Assembly (NCBI GenBank): GCA_030068145.1
Contig: JAPJBO010000045.1
Coordinates: 372,001-436,000 of the forward strand
Source of the DNA: Diplonema papillatum
Lineage: Eukaryota; Euglenozoa; Diplonemea; Diplonemida; Diplonemidae
Length of the DNA: 64,000 nucleotides
Direction of reading: 5' to 3'
The first letter of the stretch is position 1; each line of letters starts with the position of its first letter. Both the position numbers and the translations under genes were made by a program. The notes under the pieces were generated by a model. That model was not told the DNA's origin and did no database searches. It saw nothing but the letters and a program-made list of their open reading frames with translations. Of the stretch, positions 11,043 through 21,234 are shown piece after piece.

Positions 11043-13129
11043 TTGTGCGCAAACGGTACTAAGAACTAGTAGTTGGCAGCGCCCTGCATGCAACTTACGA
11101 AAAACAGGTGAGAAGCGCCAGTTCGCACAACCAAAAGAAATTGTCAATGTTTTTTATTATTATTATTTTTTCGTTTTCGTTTTCGTAGCGTGACTTGTGG
11201 AGAAGAAAGTCGGCAGTCTTTAAAGGCTCCGGTCTATTTTGCACAGCCAGCGGGGCACGCCGACTCCCCGAAATGGTGGAAAGGGAGATCGCGTACTCCC
11301 TCGTTTAGAGCCTGTTTAATAATTTTCAAGTTGGGATTCTGATCATTTACGAAAACACTGTGCCTACGATGTAGCCTCATTGAACTCCACCGTTCTGTGT
11401 GCATTCGTTGGCTCAAGAGCGATGGAAACAGCATACATCGTTTTGAGCAGCAGGTAACTGCACTCTAGGGATGACACATTTGACATACGATTCGACCATG
11501 TCTTTTCCTTCGGCACTGTGCTGCATTCTTGTTCACAAATGCCCGTTCCCCTAGCCCGTTCTGGTTCCAGTCAGCCAGGCTGACGTGTTTCCCAAGCAGT
11601 CAGTTTCTCCTGAAAAAGAAGACAATAAAATCCTCACTCCTATGCTTGTGTCTGTCACTCTCGTCCACCGCTCCTGCCCTGCTTGCCGCGCGCCGTATGG
11701 TTGGAGCAAAAGGTGAAGCCAGAAAGCTGCCAATCTAAGCAAGCTACTTTGTTTCTCTGGACGGATTGGAGCGGCAAACCTGTCGTTCGGAATATTTATT
11801 AGTCTTCAAAGAAACAAGTTTTTTTTCCTACGAAAAAAACAGGAAGGTCCACAAACGGCTCCTCTCCTGCATACCAAGGGCATACTACTATTTGGGGAAC
11901 CTGCGGATTCCTTGGTAAGGCAGTACTGTCGGCCTTTCACGCATGTTTGGTGGGGGGATTGGAGATCCCGCAGGATCAAATATGGGGATAGAAAAAAGGC
12001 ACTCAAAAAATGGCTGTGTTTTTCGCTGCTGGAAGTCCACGAACGCAGTGCAGAGTGTGCCCTTTTCAGAGCGGCCGCGGTCTGGCCCTGGGCAGCTGCG
12101 CCCGGCTGTCCCCGCGCCCCGAACGTTTGCGGTTGACTTGAAAGCTCGTACAAATTAACACGGGCGCCCCGTCTAAAACCAAACAGAACTTGATTACAGC
12201 TTGCAGCGCGGGCAAGAAGCAGGCTAGGGAGGAGAGGCGCGCGTGCGCGCCCGGATGTCTCATTCAAAGGAACGTTGGAACCAACTGGCTTCTGATGACG
12301 GATACCGATGTGGTAAACCCACGCAATCATTGACAAATGTGCCTGCGCGGCACAAGGGAATAGTTGAGTTGGAGCTCTTGACAAAGATAGATGGAAAAAA
12401 GAAGGTGTTTTTATTCTTCGCTTTTTCTCACGAACGGGGGTCGGTCCTGCTTTTGGCTTTGTAGGTTCTCCCGACTCCCCAATTCGTGGTTAGCACAAAC
12501 TCAAGAGGTCTAGTCAACTATTCCCTGCAGAAAGAAAGACAGCCGCTTCGTTTTATGTACGCGTGCAGGTTGATCGATTTCCCGCATGGATCACACCCTG
12601 TTTTTCTTTCCCTCTTTTTACCAAACAGAAATGTTGGAGGAAACGAGAAGCTCATCACCGCATTCCGTGGCAGGTTCGCTTACTTCTAACGTTATTTGGA
12701 CTATACTTCTCTACGTCGAACCGACCAGGCCCTGCGTTCAACAAAAATAACTCTCATTTCCCTCCAGCACCATCATTAGTTTCGCAGACTGTTTCGAGTC
12801 ATAGAAAGCCATTGTTTTTGTTTTGTAACAGCCACGCTTGTGCGAGTGACAATTTCTCATTTCCAGGTTCGAGATTCTGATCAATCACCAAAAGCACGCG
12901 GTCCGCGTCGTCCGCAAGGTTTGTTGGTGCCGCCCACTTAAAAAAGGCAGAAGGTGTGGTCTGTTTGCCGCCGCGCAACTTCTCCATGTTGGTCGCTTCT
13001 GCCGGACAGAAGGCATCTGCATGGCCTTCAACTTCCTCACACTATGTTGCAGAACCCCTGGCAGTGTGCGTGACGGCGGGGACTACCGCTTATATTATAC
13101 ATCAATACGTCACACACTCACACAGAATG

Positions 13130-13325
13130 TGCCCCCTGGCCCGCACGAGGGCTGGCTTTGAGGGCAAGAGGGATGCCCAGGGGAAGAACCTGTCGAGCTA
13201 ACGTAGCAGGGGGACGAAATAGGAGTAGCACCCCCTCCCTGCAGTGTGTCGATGCGAGAGGCTTAGTCGGAAGACCCTGCCGGGCCCTCACTTTGTGCAA
13301 GTTGGCTAGGTGCGCGTCACCTGTG
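13130..13325 (-). pseudogene. Decayed partial duplicate of the 3' end of the adjacent Armadillo/coiled-coil gene
   Basis: On the minus strand, 13319-13275 encodes GDAHLANLHKVRARQ, matching EDAHLANYHKARARQ near the C terminus of the neighbouring gene. After that the duplicate lacks the last part of the coding region. It then resumes similarity to the gene's 3' flank: 13130-13245 resembles 13421-13542, both with a CTCGACAGGTTCTTC-like segment and GGGCATAC/GGGCATCC. It is a tandem 3'-end duplication that has lost internal sequence. It cannot encode the parent protein. Confidence 0.7.
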
Positions 13326-13542
13326 CCTGTTTGTCGGACGAGATCTGGATTCGACGGCAAGGAGGTCACCCAATACGCACCCAATACGTCACAAAAACAG
13401 TCTGCTGCCTCCTGACCTGCACCTAGGCCTGTTTTTGGCACGAGAGCTGGGTATGAGGGCAAGAAGTATGCCCAGGGGATGAAGAACCTGTCGAGCTTCC
13501 CGTAGCAAGGGACAATATAGGAGGAGCACGCCCTCTCAAGGC

Positions 13543-16500
13543 TTAGTTGGACGACACCATGGTGGTGATCTGCTGCCAGCCGCGGGTGGCGTCCGTGCTG
13601 CTGGCTCGCGCCCGCTGCCTGCCGGCCGCCTTCTCGGCGCGGGCGGACAGCAGCCGCCGCAGCAGCTTCGCCTCGCGCGCCTGCCGGGCCCGCGCTTTGT
13701 GGTAGTTTGCCAGGTGCGCGTCCTCCGCGGCGTTGTACTCCTCGAGCCGCGCCTGCGACAGCCGCACGTCGAACTCGGGCTTCCTCGCCCGCCCCGCATC
13801 GGACTGCCCCCCAGCAGCAGCAGCAGCCACCGCCGGCGGCGGCGGCAGCAGCAGCTGCTGCGACGCGGCGCCGCCGCCCCTGTTGTGGCCCATCGACATT
13901 GGAGTGGCCACGGGCGACGGCTTCGACTTTGCAGTGTGCGGCCGCGCGCTGCCGGGGCTGCCGCTGGCGGCGGGGGCCGGGGACGAGTGCCGTCGGGACA
14001 GGCTGCGCTGCGTGGTGGAGTAGGCCTGCGCGGACGACAGCTTCCGGCGCATCGTCGACGGCCGCCCACCGGCGTCGGCCAGCACGTCGCGCGCCGCCTC
14101 CTCGGACCCCGCGAGGACCCCAGCAGCCCCGCGCTGGCGCGCCATTTGCTGGTCCCACGCCTCCAGCGCCGGGCGCGCGAATTCAGCTGCCGCATCAAGC
14201 TTCGCCCGCGCCTCCTTCACCTCGAGCCGCATCTTCGCCGGCGATCCCTTCCGCTGCTGCGCGTCTCCCGCCGCCGCGCCGGCGGCGTCGACTACACACG
14301 TGTGCACGCCCAGGTGGCACGCCTTGCAGCGCCGGTGGCGCACTTCGCGCTTGAGCCGCTGGAGCTGCTCCTTCGTCGCGTCTCTCTCGGCCCGCGCCGC
14401 TGCGAGGTCGCTGTGCAGCTTTTCCTTCGAACCGGCGATCGCCGCGGCGCGTTTGATCTCCGCCTCTTGCCTCCGCCGGAGGTCCGCCGCGTCCTGGACG
14501 ACCGTCGCGCAAACAGAGCGGAGCCTATTCAGCTCGCCGTCGTACTGCTCCGAAGCGCGGGTGTTGAAGGCTTGCAGCGCGCGGACCGTCTGCTCCCGGG
14601 CGTCCGCCAGGGCAGCCGCGGCCACTAGCTCCTCGTGGAGCCCGGAGATGAGCTTCGAGCCTTTTTCCATCGCCGCCGCGTGTTCCCGCTCGCGGATGCC
14701 GTTCTGCACGGCCAGCCACGCGCACTTTTTGCCAGCCAAGTCGCCCCTCGCAGTGACCCCCTGCAGGCCGGCTTCGGCCTGGACCAGGTCGCGCTGGAGG
14801 CCGACGGAGGCGGCGGCCGCCTCCTTCGACTCGGTTTGCGCCCTCTTGTACTCTCCGACGAGGGCTAAAAACCGGGCTTCGAGCTTCGTCAGCTTCATCA
14901 ACGGGTTGTTCGCGATCCTGGCGTGCAGCCCTTTGGCCTCGGTTTCGTACGGCTCAGACGCCGCTGATTCCCACCGCCTGAGCTCCGCCACCTTCCGGTT
15001 GAGGGCATCGATCTCGATCTTCGCGACGGCAACGCTCGCCTCGAGGTCGACGGCCCGCGCCTCGGCGGCAACCTGCGCCTCCTCCGCCGCCGCCAGCAAC
15101 GCGCCTTTTTCAAGGAGCTGCTGCGAAAGCCACGCAACCTCCTCCGTCAGCCGTGCGGCGAAATCCGGGTCCGGGGGTGCGGAGCCGCGGCGGCGGGTGC
15201 CGGAGGCTTCGTCGTCGTCTTCGTCGTCCTCCTCGGTGTCGGACGGCGTGCTGCCGCGGATGGGCTTCAAAAAGTCAAAGACCAGCGGCCGTACGACGGG
15301 CGGCGGCGGCCGCACCTTTTCCGGCCCGTGCTCCTCCTCGCCCCCGGCGCCGCCGCTGTCCTGTGGCGCGGTGGATCCACCCGCAGGGCTGCGCCGCGCC
15401 TCGTCGCGCGGCGTGCCGCTCTGCTGGTCCGCCGCCTGCGGCGCGCCGATCGCGAGGGGGAGCGCCGATTCCGCCGGGGGTTCGGCGTGGCGGTACTCCA
15501 AGGGTGGGTACTGCAGCAGCTGCGCGGTTTGGCTGCAGCGGCGGCGGGAGCGGGCCGCGGCGGAAAGCTGCTCGTGCAGGACGGTGACTTCTGCGGCCAG
15601 CGCGTGGGCGTTAGCTTTTTCCTCCGCCAGCTCCGCCAGCAGCTTCGTGCGGGAAGGCTCACTGGGCGGGCTGGGGTTTCGGATGGGGAGGATCCGGAGG
15701 AGTTCTTGGAGGAATTCGTTCTCGCGGGAGAGCGCCGCGTGCTCGTCGGCGGCGCGCCGCACGTCCGCTTCGAGGTTGGCGATGCGGACTTCAAGCGACG
15801 ACTCCTGCTGCTTCGCTTTGCTGAAGATGCTTTTGAGCTGCGCACGGTGGCTCCGCTTCAGCTTCTCCGCCGCGATCTCAGCCTTGACGCGCCCCGCCGC
15901 CTGGTCGTCGGCGTCGGATGCGCCGCGCAGCGACAACTCCGGCGAGGCGTTTGCGTCCGAGTAAAACGTCGCGCCCAGGTCCTGACACCCGGCGGCGGCC
16001 GGCCGCTGCGGAGGTTCGACCTGCCGCGCGAGGGCCGCGATTCTTTCGTCTTTTTCGTCGAGCGCCGCCTCGCGGTCGACGATGTCGCCCTGCGCCGCCT
16101 GCAGGTCGTCTCCCGCTGCGGCGAGGGCGGCGTCCCGCTCGGCGAGTTCTTCGCGGAGGCGGTCGATGAGCTGCGTGTGCTCCTCGCAGGCGCGGCCGTC
16201 CGGCGGATTCGACTGCCCGGTCAGGTTTCGGTTCGAGCCGAGGGAAACGACGTCGATTCCGAAGATCGACCGGCGCCAGCCGCCGCCGACCGACGAGCGT
16301 TTCGCCCTTTCCTGTGCGAACAGCGCCATCGCCGCGTCGACGTCCGCGTCGTCGAGCTGCGCCGCCTTCAAATCGCGCTCGCTGAACGACAACTCGCGCC
16401 ACTGCTTCGTCCGGCCTTTGATGGCGAAAAACGGGTCGCACTCCAGCAGCCGCAGGCTGGCCTCCTTCGGCGATCCGCCGCCGGCGCCGGACGGCAGGCA

Positions 16501-19500
16501 CGACAGCTTCCGCTTGGCGGTCGAGGACAGGTCGGAGGACAGCTCGACGAAGGCCGGGAGCGCGCCGGTCAGCGGCGGCTGGTGCAGGGGCATGAGCCCC
16601 CGGCGGAGGCGTTCGGCGTCGAGGTTTTTGAGGACGGTGTCCCGTTCGGCGGCGGGCAGCGGGAGGCCTTCGATCGCGGCGCGGGAGAGGCTGAGGAACG
16701 GCAGGTCGCCGCCGTTGCCGTTGGTGAGCTCCAGCAGCTGATCCGCGTCAAGTTCTACCATCCCTTCGCTCAGCTCGCGCACCCACGGCGGGATGCCGCG
16801 GAATCCGGTGATGACGACGGTTTCGCCGTGCAGCTTGTCCAGTTCGCCCTCCACCCGCTTCCGCTGGGTCTGCTCGAACTCGATCATTTCCGAGAGCGTT
16901 TTGACCTCTTTTTCCTTCTCGTCCTGCAGCATCCTCTTCATCTCCTCGGCGGCCAGGCGCTCCTTCTCGTGCTCGCTTTTGACGGCCTCGGTGTGCTTCT
17001 TGATCTCCTCCATTTTCTTCGTCATCCCGTCGAGTTCGGCGAGTTCAAGCTCGCGAAGTTCCTCCAGCTGCTTCTTCTCCAGCTCCTCCTTCTTCTTCTT
17101 CTCGGTCACCATTTCGAGGACTTCGGCGCACATGGCGCGCTGCGCCTTGTCCAGGACGATGCGGCTTTCGGCGCCGTCGGCCAGCGCGGCGATGGCCACG
17201 GGGTCTTCTTCGATGTTTTGCTTCAGCTCCGGCGCGTTCGCAATCATGCGGGACAGCGCCCAGCCGACTGCCGGCTTGACCGCCTTGTCGCCGCAGCGGC
17301 CGAGGACGTCGAGGGCGCACTCCATGCCGTTGTACTTCATCACCTCGGCGCAGACTTCGGGCGAGATGCACAGGTTGCCCAGGGCAACGAGCACCCATTC
17401 GACGCCGCGCTCCTTGCCGTACAGCGGGAGGATGGTGAGGAGGAGCAAGGGGATGATCTCCCGGTGGTGCTCCAGCACGTTGAGGCGGTTCTGCGCGTCG
17501 TGGCGGGAGACCTGAGCGAGGACCTTGACGCAGTCCGTGATCTGCGTGCGGTGGTCGCCAGTGCACGTTTGCAGGATCGTGAAGATGATGCGGACTCCAC
17601 CCTGCGCGATCACCGACGCGTGCACCGCCTCCGCCGCGTTGTGCAGGATGTTCACGAGCGCGCCGATCAGGTGTCCCCGCACCGCCAACCGCTTCATGTT
17701 GGCCCACACCGCCTTGAGCACCACCCGGACGCCGTCTCCCTTCACAACCTGCCCCCTCGCGTAGTCCGACCGGGAGAGCTCCCAGAGGATGAGTGCAGCC
17801 AGGGAAACGTTCTTCTCGAACGCGGGGCCCGTCTCCTGCTTCTTAGGGTCGCCGGTGAGCATCTCGAGGAGAGAAGCGATCGACCGCGACGTCTCCTCCG
17901 CGGGGTTCACGAGGATCGACCACCGCTCCTCGCTCGCCGCCGCGAATTTCTTCAGGGCCCGCACGGCCGCCTCGTACTCGGCGCCCTGCGGCAGGGCTCG
18001 GATCGCCTCCAATACAGCAGCCGGGCAACCCGCGTCGGTCAGCGGCTCGAGGTGGTGCTTCGAGAGCTGCGCCAGGATGGTGCACGCCTGCCCCAGCAGC
18101 GAGGCGTTGCCGTCGTCCATGGGGCAGTCGACCCGGTTGAAGATGAGGAGGGTGAGAGGGTGCCACGCGCCGCACGAAAGGAACACGCCGTGCGTTTCGA
18201 CGTCCAGCACCAGGACCCCGAAGATTTCGAGGATCTTGTGCACGGCTGGCGACCGAGCGGAGTACAGCGACGCGGCGGCGCGGACGATGGGCGGGATGAG
18301 CTCTTGCACGTTGAGCCGGAAGGACGGCCGCCTGTCCGGTGACAGCTCGTCGCCTCTGTCGGACAGCACGGTTTCCACAGGGCTTTTCCGCGACGCGGTG
18401 TCGCGCGCGTTCCCGTGGAGTATGGCGATGATCACGTCGAGGAGGTTTTCCACGTGGGTCAGCTCGTGGGAGAGGGCGAGGGCGTGCACTGCGTTCGCCA
18501 GGGCTTGAAGCCCGGGAGACGAGCCGAACTGCTTCCGGCACCGCTCGTTTTCGACGGCGACCTGCGCGCAGAAGACGGTGCACTCCGCGATCTGCATCGG
18601 AGGGGCGTCGGCGGTCGACGTGGGCGAGGAGAGGAAGAGCTCAGGGGGCGCTGCGCACGCTAGCGAGTACTGCGAAGAAGGGCTGGCGACGACCCGCAGG
18701 GCGCCCGCCAGCCCTCCGCCGGGCGACGTGCCAACATCGGTCGCCAGCTCGCTCTCGCACCGCGGTGATCCTTCGCCGGCCGAAAACTCGCCGGTAGCCT
18801 CCTCCTTCCCGGCGTCGGCGGGCGGGGCTCCTTCCTCCTGCTGCTCCTTCGCCGGGGGGGCCGCGGCGGCGGGGGGGGGGGGCAGCTGGAAGTTCGGGGA
18901 CCGGGAGGCGGCCGACATGAACTGTCCGGTGCGTGGGGTTTGGGGGTGCAGCGGCGGGACGCCGCAGGCGCTCCACCCCGAGCCGCGCTGCCGGTTGCGG
19001 ATGCCGCGGAAACTCGACCGGCGCGAGCTGATTTCCGGCGGGTTGGAAAAGGAGAGCGACTCGAGCATCTTGATGACCAGCCGGCCCAGGCTGCCCTCGT
19101 TCAGCAGCACGTCGGCCGTTTCGCTGATGCAGATGTTCGCCGCGGCAAGGATCGCGTGCCGCAGCAGCTTCGCGTCGGCGTGCGGCGCCAGCGCGGCGCT
19201 GAACAGCAGCACCGCCGGGGCTTGCCCGTCCTTGTTGAACGCGCACAGCTTCGTGCACGCCGTCTCGTCGAGCGACAGCTGGTACATCGCTTGGGCGAGG
19301 ATGTCGAAAAACCGGACCTTCTTCGGCGAAAGCTCGGCGTCCGAAGTTTTCGGGTACGCTTTCAGGTACCCTGCAACGCACGAAGCCGCTTCCTTCGCGT
19401 CCAACTGCGACGGGTTGGCCATCAGCGTGTTGACGATTTTGCCGACGTTGTCGATGCCTCCGGAGGAGTCGTCTTGCTGCGTGTAGGCCAGCGTGCGGGC

Positions 19501-19989
19501 TGCTTGGAGGATGATGGGCAACCCGTGGTGCTGCGCTGTGTACAGGGCATCCGCAGGGGTGGAGAGGACGTGGTCTTTGACCTTCGCGATTCCCTCTCTG
19601 AGGTCCGACGGGGTGTTCGTCACGTCCTGGAGATGGCGCAAGGCGTGCGAGATGCCTTGGTCTGTTGATATCATCGCACGCAGCGCCACACACTTCCGGA
19701 CAGCTGCCCGGAACCTGTTTTGGACCCGGGTCTTGTTTTCAGCGGGATGCGGCCTCGGCCGGATGGCGCTCATCTCGCCGAAGGTGCTGATGGAAGCGTT
19801 CAGTTCGCAGCTGAACCGCTTCAGCTTGTTTCGGTCACGCGCCTTCTGCGCGGTGGACGCGTTGCTGAACGTGCGCAGAATCGCGATGTGGTCCTCATCA
19901 TCATCCATCGCCGAGCTGTCGTCACCCTGTGTCATCCAAAACTCCGCCAGCGGCTCGACATCGTCGATGCTGCTCGCGTCCTCCGACAT
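13543..19989 (-). CDS. Armadillo-like repeat and coiled-coil protein, single open frame, 2148 aa
   Basis: I do not recognise a named orthologue. The ATG at 19989 (MSEDASSIDDVEPL) is preferred over an upstream non-ATG codon in the same frame; a GGGACAG just before it could be a splice acceptor, so a short upstream exon is possible. TAA lies at 13545-13543. Residues about 90-950 form alpha-helical Armadillo/HEAT-like repeats, split by an Ala/Pro/Glu-rich linker near 360-410. A highly charged coiled coil follows (about 955-1055, beginning TEKKKKEELEKK), then a compact segment around GIPPWVRELSEGM. A long, broken coiled-coil half full of Ala, Glu and Arg continues to the end, with disordered Ser/Pro and His/Arg linkers. 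No signal peptide or membrane segment is visible. By architecture it should be a cytoplasmic or cytoskeletal scaffold (inference). GC at third positions is very high, which creates long antisense open frames. Confidence 0.85.
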   Translation of the reverse strand: MSEDASSIDDVEPLAEFWMTQGDDSSAMDDDEDHIAILRTFSNASTAQKARDRNKLKRFSCELNASISTFGEMSAIRPRPHPAENKTRVQNRFRAAVRKCVALRAMISTDQGISHALRHLQDVTNTPSDLREGIAKVKDHVLSTPADALYTAQHHGLPIILQAARTLAYTQQDDSSGGIDNVGKIVNTLMANPSQLDAKEAASCVAGYLKAYPKTSDAELSPKKVRFFDILAQAMYQLSLDETACTKLCAFNKDGQAPAVLLFSAALAPHADAKLLRHAILAAANICISETADVLLNEGSLGRLVIKMLESLSFSNPPEISSRRSSFRGIRNRQRGSGWSACGVPPLHPQTPRTGQFMSAASRSPNFQLPPPPAAAAPPAKEQQEEGAPPADAGKEEATGEFSAGEGSPRCESELATDVGTSPGGGLAGALRVVASPSSQYSLACAAPPELFLSSPTSTADAPPMQIAECTVFCAQVAVENERCRKQFGSSPGLQALANAVHALALSHELTHVENLLDVIIAILHGNARDTASRKSPVETVLSDRGDELSPDRRPSFRLNVQELIPPIVRAAASLYSARSPAVHKILEIFGVLVLDVETHGVFLSCGAWHPLTLLIFNRVDCPMDDGNASLLGQACTILAQLSKHHLEPLTDAGCPAAVLEAIRALPQGAEYEAAVRALKKFAAASEERWSILVNPAEETSRSIASLLEMLTGDPKKQETGPAFEKNVSLAALILWELSRSDYARGQVVKGDGVRVVLKAVWANMKRLAVRGHLIGALVNILHNAAEAVHASVIAQGGVRIIFTILQTCTGDHRTQITDCVKVLAQVSRHDAQNRLNVLEHHREIIPLLLLTILPLYGKERGVEWVLVALGNLCISPEVCAEVMKYNGMECALDVLGRCGDKAVKPAVGWALSRMIANAPELKQNIEEDPVAIAALADGAESRIVLDKAQRAMCAEVLEMVTEKKKKEELEKKQLEELRELELAELDGMTKKMEEIKKHTEAVKSEHEKERLAAEEMKRMLQDEKEKEVKTLSEMIEFEQTQRKRVEGELDKLHGETVVITGFRGIPPWVRELSEGMVELDADQLLELTNGNGGDLPFLSLSRAAIEGLPLPAAERDTVLKNLDAERLRRGLMPLHQPPLTGALPAFVELSSDLSSTAKRKLSCLPSGAGGGSPKEASLRLLECDPFFAIKGRTKQWRELSFSERDLKAAQLDDADVDAAMALFAQERAKRSSVGGGWRRSIFGIDVVSLGSNRNLTGQSNPPDGRACEEHTQLIDRLREELAERDAALAAAGDDLQAAQGDIVDREAALDEKDERIAALARQVEPPQRPAAAGCQDLGATFYSDANASPELSLRGASDADDQAAGRVKAEIAAEKLKRSHRAQLKSIFSKAKQQESSLEVRIANLEADVRRAADEHAALSRENEFLQELLRILPIRNPSPPSEPSRTKLLAELAEEKANAHALAAEVTVLHEQLSAAARSRRRCSQTAQLLQYPPLEYRHAEPPAESALPLAIGAPQAADQQSGTPRDEARRSPAGGSTAPQDSGGAGGEEEHGPEKVRPPPPVVRPLVFDFLKPIRGSTPSDTEEDDEDDDEASGTRRRGSAPPDPDFAARLTEEVAWLSQQLLEKGALLAAAEEAQVAAEARAVDLEASVAVAKIEIDALNRKVAELRRWESAASEPYETEAKGLHARIANNPLMKLTKLEARFLALVGEYKRAQTESKEAAAASVGLQRDLVQAEAGLQGVTARGDLAGKKCAWLAVQNGIREREHAAAMEKGSKLISGLHEELVAAAALADAREQTVRALQAFNTRASEQYDGELNRLRSVCATVVQDAADLRRRQEAEIKRAAAIAGSKEKLHSDLAAARAERDATKEQLQRLKREVRHRRCKACHLGVHTCVVDAAGAAAGDAQQRKGSPAKMRLEVKEARAKLDAAAEFARPALEAWDQQMARQRGAAGVLAGSEEAARDVLADAGGRPSTMRRKLSSAQAYSTTQRSLSRRHSSPAPAASGSPGSARPHTAKSKPSPVATPMSMGHNRGGGAASQQLLLPPPPAVAAAAAGGQSDAGRARKPEFDVRLSQARLEEYNAAEDAHLANYHKARARQAREAKLLRRLLSARAEKAAGRQRARASSTDATRGWQQITTMVSSN

Positions 19990-20109
19990 CCTGTCCCACC
20001 CTCCCTCACCCTGCCTCACCTTTTCCCGAAGATGGGCAGAGAAGGGCTTGTCTCCTGGTCACGGTTGAGGTTTGAAACAGGTGCAGAAAAACTTGAAAGA
20101 GAGAAAGAG

Positions 20110-20254
20110 ATGTGAAAACGGGTTTTTGCCTAGAGGCTTTTCGTGTTATTCTGCAGATGCTTTGGGCTATCTTTGTGTCTTTGCTCTCAGTTGTCTTCTT
20201 AACCATGGTTAAGTGCGCAAATGGTGTCAGCCGAAGCTGGTAAAGCTTCGGCGC
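20110..20254 (+). repeat. Dispersed repeat R2, left flank of the retroelement block
   Basis: Full copy. Bases 20110-20233 look identical to 30878-31001, on the far side of the two retroelements, in the same orientation. This copy keeps the end hairpin (GCCGAAGCT at 20230-20238, loop GGTAA, AGCTTCGGC at 20244-20252). Confidence 0.85.
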
Positions 20255-20399
20255 CGCCCACGTTATGTTTGTTTAGCAGCGGCTGCCAAACATCCCGTGA
20301 CACCGCGCGAGGTGGTAGAACGCTCGTTTATTTTCTTTTCGATTGCTTTTGATGGGGCATGCAGGCCTGAAATGCAAGAATGGAAAGGAGACGGGGTAA
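20255..20399. other. Short spacer between R2 and the DIRS-like element
   Basis: About 145 bp with no recognised feature. It could be a remnant of the Penelope-like 3' flank if the DIRS-like element inserted there, but nothing in the sequence proves that. Confidence 0.35.
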
Positions 20400-20699
20400 T
20401 CTTATTTCCCATCCCTTTGATTTTTTCCGCCGGCAGTACAATGAGACGTTGAAGGAAGACGTTGGATAGGAGGAGGAAGAGACGATTCTTCGTTTGGGTT
20501 TTTATTACGACGCAGCGAGCGTCGGGGTCCCGTGGAGAAACACAGGACCACCTTGCTCCTGTCCTTGCGAGGTTGCGAGGGGGGCCGGTCGATTGAATTC
20601 TTCCCGCTATGGAACAGAGGGCCCGTTGACTCGCAGGAGGAAACACTTCTGCGGGGTACCCTCTTCCGTGTGCCAATCACGCGGAAGGAAATCCAACCG
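20400..20699 (-). repeat. Split direct repeat B2
   Basis: 300 bp that looks identical to B1 at 20898-21197. It forms the 3' end of the DIRS/Ngaro-like element on the minus strand. Confidence 0.9.
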
Positions 20700-20761
20700 G
20701 AGGAGCAAGGGTTTTCGAATACGAACTGTGCGAACCCTTTCCAAGGGACGGGTGGGAGGGA

Positions 20762-20891
20762 ACTTTGAAATTTTTTCTGACCTGCGGGTCAGTGGCGCAA
20801 AAAATCGGAAAGGGAGAAGGTGTGTGTTTGGGTGTTCACCTATATTGTTGGGAGAATAAGACCAAGCGAAAAAAGACTGCGTGTTTTTTCT
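20762..20891 (-). repeat. Split direct repeat A2
   Basis: 130 bp that looks identical to A1 at 25713-25842. Six bases separate it from B1 and a 62-bp spacer separates it from B2. Confidence 0.9.
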
Positions 20892-20897
20892 CACCGA

Positions 20898-21197
20898 TCT
20901 TATTTCCCATCCCTTTGATTTTTTCCGCCGGCAGTACAATGAGACGTTGAAGGAAGACGTTGGATAGGAGGAGGAAGAGACGATTCTTCGTTTGGGTTTT
21001 TATTACGACGCAGCGAGCGTCGGGGTCCCGTGGAGAAACACAGGACCACCTTGCTCCTGTCCTTGCGAGGTTGCGAGGGGGGCCGGTCGATTGAATTCTT
21101 CCCGCTATGGAACAGAGGGCCCGTTGACTCGCAGGAGGAAACACTTCTGCGGGGTACCCTCTTCCGTGTGCCAATCACGCGGAAGGAAATCCAACCG
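20898..21197 (-). repeat. Split direct repeat B1
   Basis: 300 bp that looks identical to B2. It follows the end of the RT-RNase H frame directly. Confidence 0.9.
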
Positions 21198-21234
21198 TAT
21201 TAAGAACAAAGCCCCCCCCCTCTCTTCTCTCCGC

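Larger units (their letters stand above)
6589..13125. other. 6.5-kb intergenic repeat patchwork
   Basis: No gene could be supported. It contains: a diverged inverted pair (about 7090-7165 against 9085-9165); a copy of a 340-bp repeat at 8116-8453; homopolymer tracts near 8684, 8703 and 9016; R11 copies near 9600-9730; a reverse R1 copy at 10855-11042; and an R4/R5 copy near 12360-12640. Long frames in this span show no recognisable domain. Confidence 0.5.

Noticed and set aside
14300-15964. 554-codon plus-strand frame
   Set aside because: Antisense shadow of the same gene, rich in Ser and Arg from reversed Ala/Glu codons.
15328-18342. 1004-codon plus-strand frame
   Set aside because: It lies opposite the coiled-coil gene. 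Very high third-position GC makes antisense stops rare; the peptide is Arg/Leu/Val-rich without domains.
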